A stretch of DNA of 60,068 nt. Origin: Ectocarpus siliculosus (taxonomy: Eukaryota; Sar; Phaeophyceae; Ectocarpales; Ectocarpaceae). The stretch is taken from NCBI GenBank assembly GCA_000310025.1, contig FN649726.1, forward strand, positions 3,669,660-3,729,727. Reading direction: 5' to 3'. Positions within the stretch are counted from its first letter, which is position 1. Every line of letters starts with the position of its first letter. Made by a program: the position numbers and the translations under genes. The notes beneath the pieces are model-generated. The model worked only from the letters and a program-made list of their open reading frames with translations. It made no database searches and was not told the DNA's origin. Shown in pieces: positions 11,266-22,694 of this stretch.

Positions 11266-13164
11266 GTTCACTCTCGTCCACGCACAAGTTGGACGCCCTT
11301 AGGAGGAGAACGAGAGAGAAGGGAGAAGGAGTGGGTGCTTGAGGGCGGTGGATACAGAGCAGGAACAATTCGAGATAGAGCCAGTGACAGATCTTCTCGG
11401 ATCTCCAAACCGTGACTTTCCGAACGAGGCTCTTGATATGTAGCAGCGCTACAACTCTTCATCGTCTCTAGGGTTGTTGCGCGCGGTAGTATACAAGGAG
11501 ACTTTCGTGCCTCAGGCTCCAACTCGTTGGGACGCTCATGCATACTCATGGGATACAAATGACCCGTGTTCATACAAAGCCCATACAACACATGCTGCTG
11601 CATGTGTGCGCGGACAATGCGGACACATGCGAATTCTGTTCCGAAACCAAAGGCTACAAGCGTACAGCAGTGTGGCAGTGTGGCCAGCGGCCAGCGCTTC
11701 TTTGCGCACCTTACAGATTTCGTTGGGATGGAAGATGCCCCCAAGCGGATCACAATGTGTAACGAGAAACACGAAACACGAGTGGAGACGTATGGACGGG
11801 AGGAGTTGAGATGCAACGGTACCCAACGAAAAGAACGCGGCGTAACCTACATAGAGCCAGCGCGGTAGAACGTCGTGTTTCGGCTTAGACCGAGAAATGA
11901 ATACACCCACAGAGAGACAACCCATTCAAGGTATACCCAGAGTCTTTTTGGGACACCTGGAAAATGTACATGCATACTCACACCATGTGCTTCACCTTGC
12001 GAACTATATCGGTGCCGGCACTTCGTTCTTCGTGTGTAATGCATATACTGGTACACCTTATGATCTAGAAAACGGTGTCGGCTGTGTGCATCACACGTAC
12101 TACGTCCCGACCCTCCGTTTTTTGTCATCAGTGGCATGTCATTCCACCTCTACTCTCTACAGACTACAGAAATTTAGCAAAACACAAGCACAAGTACTAG
12201 AATACCCCCCTTCTAGACTAACTAGAGTATTCGGGGTACCGTGGGCGTATGTAGACTAATAGACTATACGATCAACTCAAGTCCCATCACCGCGGCTAAC
12301 TCGTCTGCGGTGGTTGCCTGTATGTTTTGTGTTTCATTCGCGACATGTCCAGCCACCCTTATCCTTCCCCGCGTCGACGTTCAAGTTGAAATATTGAATC
12401 TCACGAACAAGGAGAAGAACACATTTGCTCTCCTCCTGACCTTGCCTGTGGCAAGGATATGATCATAGCCGAACATCACGGAGCGACCAACCCATACACA
12501 TGGCGCTTTGCTGAAGTAAAATTGACCCCACCAAAATCGGCATTTCACATCTTTCACTTCAGGTATTTTTTCTGAACGCGTCATCAGCTGGGGTCAAACA
12601 GGAGGCCACAAAGGCTGTTTTTTTCTTTCTTCTGCGCCTTATTTCTGTGGTGGCTGCCTTCTATCGGCAGAGAAGAGGAGTGGACATCCGAAGAGAGAGT
12701 CAAAGCCAGTCACGGCTAGTTACGCTATCGAAAAAAGAGCCAGCCGTTATTGTCCCTTTCTTTGTCGACACCGTGAAATCGAAGTAGATAGATGCGTATG
12801 CAATACACCCAAAAAATACGTGCGCGTTCCACGTTTTCTTTTGGCACAGTCTATTGGGAGAAATGAATCCAGGTCATGTGCTGCGCCGAGATTTTAACCC
12901 ACGTCCCAAAAAGAAAAAAAACGAGGTTACCAACTGAACCACTCAGCCTTGCTGTTGTGTGACCAAGCTTAAGCGTTGGTGCAAAAAATGCGCGATTTCG
13001 CATGGCTGGGTCTAAATGCGCGTGCAATCACGAAGGTGTAAATATGTTCTGGCAGAGGGAGTGGGTTGCTCCCCAGCCTGCTCGAGTTTAACCATTTGGT
13101 ACCTATCCATCCAACTTGCGGCTCCTACCCTAATTTACCCTCTAAGCGAGAGAAACACTTTGTT
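11266..13164. other. Intergenic region, no gene seen
   Basis: The upstream flank of the alpha-kinase gene and the downstream flank of the CobW-like gene, both on the minus strand. Short open frames on both strands have no recognisable domain. Apart from one tRNA-like relic near 12.9 kb nothing could be supported. Confidence 0.6.
12880..12948 (-). repeat. tRNA-like relic, minus strand
   Basis: Read on the minus strand it starts GGCTGAGTGGTTCAGTTGG, close to a tRNA 5' half with A-box, and ends with GTGGGTTAAAATCTCGGC, a degenerate B-box. A T-rich insert replaces the anticodon arm and the acceptor ends do not pair. A decayed tRNA or SINE head is the likely identity. Confidence 0.3.
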
Positions 13165-16100
13165 CTACAAGAACAGATCGTTTCCCCCTCCCCCAAACTT
13201 GACGGCCCCTAGGCGAGACGCGAATCCACCGCCACCGCCGCCGACACCGCTACCACGCTCCCTTCCTGCGATGGCGCGCGGCTTCGGGGGCGGGGGCCGG
13301 GCTCGGCGTACCGCAACGCACGAGCGGACCCCCGCTCGAAGCGCCTCCTGTACCCTGGGAGACAGGTCGCCGATGAAGACCATCCGAGAGACGCGTGTCG
13401 CCCCGGCGGGCCAATCAGACACCTCGGACTCGAAGTGGCCGTACAGTCCCTAGTTTCGTGGAGAAGCGCGTACAAGGGAACAGAGCGGTGCGGGCTAGAC
13501 TGTTACTGTTGAGTCAGAAACATAGAGATTCGACGTATTTCAAGTCGATAGCCGACCTGCGAGCAGTATTTCAACGGAGACGGACACACAGCGTGACCCT
13601 CGTCTTTCCCTACTTCCTGCCGTGATAGAAACAAGCACGTTCGAAAATGACGCCATCCGTTCCAAATACACGTAACGTCTTGCTGCACCAGCGCCACACA
13701 CCTCCCGACATATCATCCTCTCCCATTTGGACTGCCCATGTACCCCACCAACGCCGCCGTGTGCGACTAACTCCGTACCTGCACTACCGTTCGCCTCCCG
13801 GCCCCCCAGCCCCACGTCGTCGCGGCGCCGCTCCCATTAGCGGCGGTCGTCCACAACACCCCCTTCAGCCTCCAGATCAACTCCTCGCCTTCTTTCTCGA
13901 GGAAGCCCTATGTCGACAGAAAAAAGTGCCCGGAGTGAGGGGACAAACACGCGAGAAAACAGGCTCTGTCGGCCTTTCGGTTGTCGGAAGAGGGTCCTCG
14001 CGCTTACTTGGGTGTGTGGAACGTATTCATGCACACACGTCCCCCCCCCATTCAGACGATTTCTGGCACACCTCGCCCCGGCTGGGTTACCTTGAGCCAC
14101 GAGGTGAACTTGGTCCAGTCGATCGGCCCCTCCGCAACCTCCACCCCGACGCTCTGCGCCCCTAGGCGGTCGTGCGCGTGTCGATGATCGCGACCCGGGG
14201 ATGATGCTGCCGCCGCTGCGCTCTTCTCGCCCCCCCCGTGAGGTGGCGTGTTTGCCTTGGCTTCCCCGTGGCGGTGGTGGTGGTGGTGGCCGTCGTGCTT
14301 GTCGGAGTTCTTTTTCTTGTCGGCGAGGATGTCCGCAAAGTGCTTGTCCATCTGGGGCATTCGTTGCATTCAACGCGGAAAAAAGCGGGAAAAAAGCGGG
14401 AAAATAGGGGGGGGGATGAAGAAAATGAGGGACGGCTCCCAGCACGTGCCGGGGGGGGGGACAACCTGCCGGGGGGGGGGGGGGGGNNNNNNNNNNNNNN
14501 NNNNNNNNNNNNNNNNNNNNNNNNNNNNNNNNNNNNNNNNNNNNNNNNNNNNNNNNNNNNNNNNNNNNNNNNNNNNNNNNNNNNNNTGTTTTTGTGTGTG
14601 GTTGGCTTGGGTTTGGGGGAGGGGGGGCACAGAACAGAGTTGCGGCCAAGGAGAGAATACTTTCATACAATAGTCAATAGGGACCGAAGCTTGGGGGAGG
14701 GGGGTTGGACGTCAACCAAACGATCGGGGCTGAAACAACAGGGGACAGACGCCGGAGCTCCAGGGGGGGGGGAGACGCGGAACACGAAGGCGACCAGACC
14801 AGAACAAAAGAGACCACACCATGACAACGCGCTCGGCTCTCACCTCCAGAGCCTTGTCGAGCGAGAAGCTTTCTACCCCCAGGACGAGATCCACGTCCAC
14901 CTTGCCGCGCTCGCAGCGCGTCACCGCCGCGCCGGGGAAGTTCGCCTTGACGGCATCCACCAGAGCATCCCCCTTGAGCGGCACCAAGAGAAGCGAGGAA
15001 CGGACGCCACAAACACAGAGGTGTGTGAGCTCTCATGCCGTCGGAACTTGGAGTTCCGTGTCTAGTCTCAAAAACCGCCGAAAATTGGACACACGGTGTG
15101 AGGACGAACGAACTCGACGGGGTCGCCGCGGGGTCTCACGTGATTGCTGGGCGAGAACTCGCCCAGGACGACAGCACAGTCGGAACAAGAACGTGAGAGA
15201 GTACCGTACAACATGCGAAAAACGACGTTTGCAACGGACGATCCGCTACACCCTGGTACTGTACAATGTGGGGGTATGAAAACAGCAGGCGTGCTTGAAA
15301 ACAACTTCCCGACCGAAAGAGAGTCGAAGGCAGCAGAGGTGCCCTAAATAGTGCGTGAATAGCTGCCCACCACTTTTGGTTCTCGCCCCGAGAATTCAAG
15401 AGCAGCCTTGCGGGACCGACTCACTTGAGCAGGAGAGATGAGGTCCGACTTGTTGAGCAGGACTCGATCCGACAGGGCCAGCTGGCTCTTCACCAGGGTA
15501 GCAGCAGCAGCAGCAGCAGCGCTCGAGTCGGCCGCTTCTTCTTCTTCTTCCGCGCCCTCCTCGACCGGCGTTGAGCTCTTCGCATCGCCGTTGCCCTCCG
15601 ACACTGTCGGCGGCGGTGACGGCGGCGGCGGCGGCGCCATCAGCGTGCGCACCAACCGCGGCGAATCGCATAGGCACACGACCGCGTCGAGACGGACATG
15701 TTCTTGGACGAACAGATCCGCGAAAAAAGTCTTCGTTGCCGCCGCGAAGTCGCGGTCAGGGAGAAAGTGACACACGTGATGCCGGTTTTTTCGCAGATAC
15801 GATGCGACAGGAGTTTAGAAGGGAAGGGGCTGACTTCCGCGAGTAGCTGGGGATGGAGACCTTAAAAGCCAAGCAGCAAACACGCACGTTCACGCGGGTG
15901 TGTTCGTCGCCAGAACATGCAGCTCCAAAACACGGCTCAAAACCTCACCTGCAGCACGGGGGCGAGTTCATCGAGACCAGAGCATTCCAGGATTATCCCG
16001 TCCAACTGGGCCCCCGCCACCGCCGGCGCCGGCGCCGCCTCTACCCCTCCCGCAGTAGCGGTGTCCCGAGCAACAGCAGCCTCGGAAGATGGCGGCGCCA

Positions 16101-17109
16101 CCGCCGGCGCCGCGGCACCGCCAAGTGGATCGCCGCCGGGGGACGGCGGTGGCGGTGACTTGTCTGCCTCTTGCTGTGTCTGCTGAGGCGCGTCTCCGTC
16201 GCCCAAAGAGGCGCGCTCGCTCGCGCTGACAATGAGCCGCTTGAGCGCGTCCACCAGGTCGCCCCTGACTCTGCAACACATGCAACCGTTGGGCATGAGG
16301 ATGACCTGAGAGAGGGGATCAAGTTGGACGAGGGGCAGTGTTATCTGTGTTGACGGTTTTGCACCGACTTTATTTTTTCTTTTTGTGGGGGGGGGGCTAC
16401 GGGCTCTTGTGGAGCTACCGGACTGAAGTCACATGCAAAGGGCGCCATCGAACAACAGCGACCACGACACACATGTACATGGTACAGGATCAGATCATCT
16501 CCCAATGCAATCGGACGCGTCCTCGGAAGCAAGCAAGACGCACAACGTCCACGGACGTTTTGAACGTCCACGGCGGCCTGTTGATTCAGCACAGCAGTCA
16601 ACAGCAGTCAACCAATCGCTTCAAGGTATGACCCACCTCTAGCAGCGCAGTGCATGCATTGCCGGTGATAACCTGTAACAGCCCAATATGTAGCAACGCC
16701 CCGCACAAACCTGCTGGGCCTCCTCTCCCCTCTCGACGCCGCCGTCCCCCAACAGCGCGTCGTCGATCGCGACTTCTCCGAACTCGTTTTCGATGACCGC
16801 GAGCTTCCGCCCGTGCCGCGCCGACAGCAGGTGGTTCACGAAGGTCGTCTTCCCCGCGCCCAGGAAGCCCGTGATGACCGTCACCGGCAAGCGCGCCCTC
16901 CGCTTGAGCTCCTCGCATCGCTCGGCCTCGCGCTTCTGGCGCAGGGTAAGGGTTGCTTCCCTGCTGCCCCTAGGACCCCTGTTGAACCTGCTGGAACTGC
17001 CGCCGGTGGTGGTGGTGGTGGAGCTGTCAGCATCCCAACCCCCTACGCCGTCGAGCCCTGCCAGTGGGTCGTCGAGAGAGGCCCTGGCTCTCTCGCAGAA
17101 GATGCACAT
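13165..17109 (-). CDS. CobW/COG0523-family GTPase metallochaperone (ZNG1/CBWD-like)
   Basis: Seven exons: 17109-16711, 16305-15949, 15730-15425, 14972-14844, 14351-14091, 13907-13779, 13449-13165. Every exon is a multiple of three and every junction is phase 0, giving about 621 residues. The start is the ATG before CIFCERAR; the frame is open further upstream but has no ATG. Exon 1 has the Walker A motif GFLGAGKTT and the switch region ENEFGEVAIDDALL. Exon 2 has the metal-binding GCMCC motif and ECSGLDELAPV. Exon 3 contains LNKSDL, the guanine-recognition motif. Exon 5 carries a His-rich stretch (HDGHHHHHRHG) and begins the CobW C-terminal domain, which continues through LIWRLKGVLW (exon 6) and RMVFIGD (exon 7). 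The family delivers zinc or other metals to client enzymes using GTP. Low-complexity Ala/Pro/Gly/Glu inserts explain why it exceeds the usual 380-400 residues. An N gap lies in intron 4, not in coding DNA. Confidence 0.92.
14487..14586. other. Assembly gap (100 N)
   Basis: Exactly 100 N, flanked on the left by a long G run. It falls in the intron between CobW exons 4 and 5, so the inferred protein is not affected. Confidence 1.
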
Positions 17110-17382
17110 CGCGGTGCGTGTTGGATCAGCAGCAGACCGCCCTCCTTTTTTTTTGTTTTGTGTCTGCCTGCGCCTCTTGCTCACGGAAGGCTCGCTCGTT
17201 GTCTCCTGTCTCCAACTAAATACAGAATACTGCTGCCAGCACTCTGGTTGTTCCGCTGGAATAGATTCACTTCTTCACACCATACGGCAGCACTCCTTTG
17301 TGACACCCAGTAAACGGCGGCCGGGGAGAATACTCTCCCCTTCGGCTTCTCCCTTCTCCAGTGGTGAAGCGAAGTACCGTGA

Positions 17383-17417
<35 letters not shown>

Positions 17418-17787
17418 CTTCCCAAGCAAGCCGAGCTTGAAGAGAGAGACGGCGGGACTGTCAGGTCTCGCTGCCTCCTTCGTTCGCTGGACTTGCTTGC
17501 ACACCACAAACCGCGGCGTAGACTCTCTGCCTCGTTCGAAACTCGAAACAGCACCCGCCTGTATCACCCAAGTCTTATTTTTCCCGGTGGGCCTCTCACG
17601 AGGAAAATAGCGTCGGTCGTTCAGGTGTGGAGGTGGGAAGGTACTGCTCTCGTGCGTGGGGAAGTGCAAGTGTGACAGCAGAGTGTGAAGTGGTTGCGTT
17701 GAGCATGCAGTCCACGTAACCCCCCCATCCTGGTGCCTGTGTTGCCCCCGCTGTCCACCACACAACCACACCAGACAGGGCGCTGCT
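17110..17787. promoter_or_regulatory. Shared divergent promoter region of the CobW-like gene and MAT1
   Basis: About 680 bp separate the two start codons, which point away from each other. The region holds a CT microsatellite at about 17382-17427 and no open frame with a recognisable domain. 5' UTRs and a bidirectional promoter are inferred from gene orientation; no core promoter element could be assigned. Confidence 0.55.
17382..17427. repeat. (CT)n microsatellite in divergent promoter
   Basis: A CT run with one CTTT interruption, lying about 270 bp from the CobW start and 360 bp from the MAT1 start. Confidence 0.95.
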
Positions 17788-20700
17788 ATGGACGATGAAC
17801 TGGTGTGTGTGCTCTGTAAAGGCGCACAGGATGAAGCGAGCAACATCACACAGCAAAAACTGGTCGTCAACAACAAGTGTGGACACCGCTTGTGAGTCAC
17901 AAAGTAGTCTTAGATCATGGAAGGCCATGTACAGCAGTTGTAGTACTTCATGAGCTATCCATGTTGCACACGCGACTTGCTACACAGCGGACTAGTACAG
18001 CAGTTCTTCGCCCACCCCCTGTCCGCCCATTCCTGCACAGTGGCGGTTTGCTGTCCTGATTAGCGGACGAATCCACATCTTGTTTCACAGCAACACGAAC
18101 CTGCACCAGCAATCCCGACCTTTCGCGCACTGGCTCCCCGCCGGCGCTGCCTCAAATCTTGTTCGTCTCTCTCGACAAAATCCGGTGCCTGCCTGCCCGT
18201 GAGCGAGTCTAATTCCTTTTCCTTGCTTGGCCCGCGACAACGTTGGGACTCTCACAGCCACCAAGCTTGCGCGGAGAAGGAGCTTCTTCGTCGCAAGACG
18301 TTTCCGTGTCCAGCGTGCCAAGTACAGGTACGCAAAGTTTACTGCTGTAGTCTATCTATAACTATACTGTGTGTAGCATAGTAGCACGACGCAGACTGGA
18401 AAGAAAAAGTCTAAGAATCACTGCTGTTCACAACAAATTCGTTTCCTGAGCCCGCATCCTCAGGCCTCCCTCGTCCGCCTGCCTTGACCAGAGGTGGCGT
18501 CACGCACACAGTGTGCACTAGTGTGCCATCCGAGCATCAGAGTTTGTAGCAGCGAGGCTGCGGACCAACGCCACAGGTAGTTCTTGCCACGATTGGGTTT
18601 ACCCATGTGCAGTCTATTTACACTACTCCGGAGTATCGAGCCTAGAATCTTTGTGTCGACAGCAGTAGCAATACTCTGCTGTCAGAAGTAGCAATACTGC
18701 TGTTTGGACGGCACTATTAGTAGTGTTTTGGTTTTGCCTCCCGGAGAGGGTGCGATAGAAATGGTCGCATTGCTGTTGGGGTGGGTGTTGAATGGGCCAA
18801 TGAAGGAGAGGCAGGGACAGACTGACAAGACAGACAGACCGGAAGGCAGGCAGAAGGGAACAGGTTTTAAACATCATTGGGAATCACGGGTAAATCTTTG
18901 AAAAAAAATCACCGGTGAACCCGCTCTGGTGTCATCAACCTCCTCTTTCTTGCCATCTTCGCCACCCTCCCTCGCCCGTTGCAAATTTTGGTGTGTGACG
19001 CCTCCGCACGCCCGCGCGCGCGTTGCGGAACACACCCACCCTACAACCTGCGTCTTGGCACCAGGTGCGTCGAGCCGGCTTGACCGAGAAGACTCTGGAC
19101 GAGCTGGAGGTCGCGAGGGATATCACCGTGCGCAAGCGGATAACGAAGATGTAGGTGGCCGGACCCGCGAGAGAGAGACAGAGAGAGAGACGCGATGGAC
19201 GCACGCCCGTGCTTGTTGTCTCTCGCCTGTGGGTGTCTGTCTGCCGTCGGCAATTTGTAAGCCGTGTGCCGCTTCTCTATAGAAAGTCTAGGGCTTTGCT
19301 TGTTCTCCTTCCGGGCCGACTTGGTCGCCAGACGGGCAGGGCAGCAGCCTACCAATTGCTCACTAGTCACCTCGACCTGAGCCCCGCCGCTTACCGATGG
19401 AACCAACAATAATACCGGGGTTCCTTTAGGCACTACTACGGCGATACGTAGGCAAACGGAATGTCCCACCCGCTATCAATCGCACCAGCTACCGGGTGAA
19501 CGGTGGCCATTGTGGCAGGAGGGGGAGCGCCAAGAACAGTGCACCCGAACTTCCCTCGGAGTTGGTTATTGCCCCTCGCCTCTATATTTCGAAGGTGTGA
19601 AGATGCCGCTCGCTCCGGAGACGACGCTAACCAAATGCTCTGGTACGTGCTTCCAAGTGAGAAGTCGAAATCGACATGCAAACCCCGGGTTTCCAAGCCC
19701 CGGCCGGAAGGGAGGCATCCATCCCTACCTCCCACCCACCCACGTTGTTTGGTACAACATCCCACCATTCATCACAGTCCAACAACTATACTTGTACAAC
19801 AGCATCCCACCCAAATATGAACCCTATTTCTTTTTTTTAACCATAAAAAACAACTGATTTTTGAACAGCTTCAACCGTTCGGAGGAGGACTTCGGCGGCG
19901 ACCTCCGCGCCTACAACGACTACCTTGAGACCATGGAGGACGTGATCTACGGGCTCTGCAGCGGCGACAAGGGGGAGGCGGACAGGGCCCAGGCCACCGT
20001 GAGGGAGTACGAGGATAGGCACCGGGGCGAGATCACCAAAAACGCCGCCAGGAAGTGAGTGAGCAGATGGTAGATGGTAGATGGTAGATGGTGTTACCTG
20101 CCGTTTAGATGCCGTTTTTACCCGGGGGGGGGGGGGGGGGGTCCGGGCTATAGGTTTTGGTTTGCTCGTATGGAAACAAGACAAAAGGCCGCCGCGAATC
20201 AACCGTGTACTGGTCTTGTAGGATTACGTGGAAGTTGAAGTAAGCAACAACACACCGTCTTGTGTGGCACACTCCCCGTGAGTGAACGGAGCGAGATCAC
20301 ACTTTATGAAGAGTCGGTCCCGCTCTCTGCACTCACCACAACGGTGGCATCGATTTGCTGTTTTTTGCCCGCCTCCGAAATCCCTCCCCTCGCTGTGACC
20401 ATGATGATGGCCACGGCGGTGGTGGTGGTGGTGTCAGGGTGGACCGAGAAAAAGTCGTGGAGGAACAGCTGGCGGCGCTAAGACAACAACAGGTGACTCA
20501 CTCACACACGCTTTTGCTTTTTTTTTTAAACATTGGTCAGGTTTTTGACAAAACAAGCGTTTTGTTGCGGTCACGCATGCCAGCACTGGCGGAGTGTTTT
20601 GGCCTCGTATGCCATGATAGATGTGTCTGGCCCCCTTCAGTTTTCGAGGGTGTGTGCCACCTGCCACCTTGTGGGATTCGCGCCAGATACTGTCGCTCCC

Positions 20701-21827
20701 AGATGTCGATCACACAAAGACACACACAAACACACACTGCCCATACAGCGCGCCAGCCAAAATCCTGAAGCGTGTCCAGGTACATCCGGCGGTGGTACGC
20801 AGTTTTTTTTGGCAAGAACCGAGCGAGCCCGCCCCGTGCCCCCCCCCGCCGGAGGTGCTCCGTCTCGAAAGGGACGCGTGGTCAATGGTCAAATGACTAC
20901 GGTAGGAACAAATGAGTACGCCCCCCCCCCCATCCGGCGTCCAACACACTATAGTGATGACAGTTTTTTTTTATTCCTCTCCCACTTGTTGTACCCAGTC
21001 TATGGTTGATGGCACTGCAACCCCGCCCCCCTGTCCCCCCCGCCTCTTTCTCGCCCGCGCCGCTTCGTCTCGGGCCGGACTGCCGCGGCAGGAGAGCCGC
21101 AAGCACTACAACCAGCTGGAGGAGGCGCGCAAGCAGCAGCACGCGAGGAAGCTCAAGCTCGAGGCCCAAGAGGTGGCTCTCGGGGAGCGAGATCACGTCA
21201 CCGCGACCATGGGAGACGGGCTGTTCTTGTTCTTGGGTGAGAGAAGCGACTGGGCTGCCTTAGCGACCGCAACGTGCTCCGTGCGGCGTTTTTGATTCCT
21301 ACGCGCGCGGGGGGGGTGGATTGTGGATTGCTAGTAGAGGCTGGCAACGCCACCGTCCAATGCTTTTTTGTCAAGAGGGGCACGGCGGCGATGTGCTCGA
21401 TTGCAGGCGTGGCCCCGCGACACTATCAATAGGCCCAGTGCTCCGTCGAACCATATTGCCACTGCTTTCTGCCCTGCACTGCTACAGAACGAAACTGTTG
21501 TTGAAGGGGGTGGTGCAACGCTCTAGACTATTCATAATGTGCTGTGGAGTCCTGTGTATGTAGCTTCGCGGCCGAACCGGTGTGTATCCGTGTGGACGGC
21601 GGGTAAGCCTTGCAGGCCCTGCGGTGCATGTTTTGTTCACGAGCAAGTCGCGCTGCTGCGGTAAACCAATGTGGCACCCTCCCGTAGTTGCGTTTTGATG
21701 ATGCACATCATCAGTAGGCCACCCAGCATGTACCACATGATACGTGAGAACCAATGTAGACGCTTGCAAACCAAACCAATCGCATTCACATACCACCTAG
21801 TAGTAACCATTCGAAGACGACGACAAT

Positions 21828-21861
<34 letters not shown>

Positions 21862-22694
21862 GACAGCCTTACTGGGGAGGGGCTCGACGGAGCGGGAGGA
21901 GAGCCGGGGGCGAACGGGAACGCGCCTGCGGCCGTTCCGGCGGGGATGAGGCAGATGCTCAACATACCCGCACCGCTGCCGCAGCCCCAGAGCAACCAGG
22001 TTTGTTTGCGTAACGACATGTGCATCCACGGCAGCAGTGGCAGCACGTAGCAGTCTGATTGGACGAGAGTCTTGACGTTAGGGATTTTTTTACCGTGCCG
22101 ATGTCAACAGCTTTTTTGTGTTTCGCAAGACGAAAGGAAGCATGCCGCGATTTAGAGTAGATACGTAGATGCGTGTGATCGGGCTTGTATGTTGGCCCGT
22201 TTGCGTCTGGCTGTCGATTGCGGGCTTACCACGCCCGTGTCGTCAGGATTGCTCTTGGTGTGGCTATTATTGTCGTTTGTTGTCCGCTCCTCAATCAGTG
22301 AAGACCAACGAACGGACTTCCGGGGTAATCTTCTAGTCTCAGGTTTACGGTGCAATTGACATTGAATACTTAATACTTGGGGAAGTATATTGCACTCGCT
22401 TTAACAGCCACACATGGGTTGGCGGTGGATGTTGAAGTTGGATCTACAGCTCATGGTAACCCCGCCACCTCACCAGTCGCACCCCCACCCCCCTCTCTCA
22501 CGGTTACACATGACTAAAGTCAAAATGTCCGCGTTGATCCGGTCGTTTGTTTTGTTCGGCAGGACACGCGAAGAAGGTTCGCCTCGATGTCGGTGACGGA
22601 GCGGCGTCCTCGCATGCAGAAGGCCGCCGCGGCGCCAGATCGAGCGCTCGGGGCCAAGCGGAACTGGGTGGAGATGTTGGGCAGCCTGTTCTAG
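17788..22694 (+). CDS. MNAT1: MAT1/TFB3, CDK-activating kinase assembly factor of TFIIH
   Basis: Exons: 17788-17891, 18258-18327, 19065-19150, 19869-20054, an optional 18-base microexon 20221-20238, 20438-20492, 21092-21236, 21863-21999, 22563-22694 (TAG). All phases agree. The product is about 304 residues, or 310 with the microexon, close to the roughly 309 of animal MAT1. The N-terminal RING reads CVLCKG, CGHRFHQAC and PCPACQ. The conserved MAT1 core follows: ELEVARDITVRKRITKIFNR, SEEDFGGDLRAYNDYLE, then a long helix (EESRKHYNQLEEARKQQ-like region in exon 6) and a C-terminus ending in WVEMLGSLF. MAT1 tethers CDK7-cyclin H to the TFIIH core through the RING and helical region and stimulates CDK7. 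The RING has His at both the fourth and fifth ligand positions (CGHRFH, H2-like), unlike the C3HC4 RING of animal MAT1. The gene is divergent from the CobW-like gene. Confidence 0.93.
20850..20932 (+). repeat. Diverged copy of a poly-C-ended dispersed repeat
   Basis: Contains GTGCTCCGTC, GTGGTCAATGGTC, ACTACGG and ATGAGTAC followed by a C run, in the same order and spacing as the two tandem copies near 24.9-25.1 kb. It sits in the intron of MAT1 before exon 21092-21236. Confidence 0.8.
21823..21862. repeat. (CAA)n microsatellite abutting a MAT1 splice acceptor
   Basis: An AAC/CAA trinucleotide run ends in CAACAG, which is the acceptor of the exon starting at 21863. No pyrimidine tract is visible immediately upstream. 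Confidence 0.9.

Noticed and set aside
12880-12948. Functional tRNA gene on the minus strand
   Set aside because: The A-box resembles a tRNA, but there is no anticodon arm and the acceptor ends do not pair.
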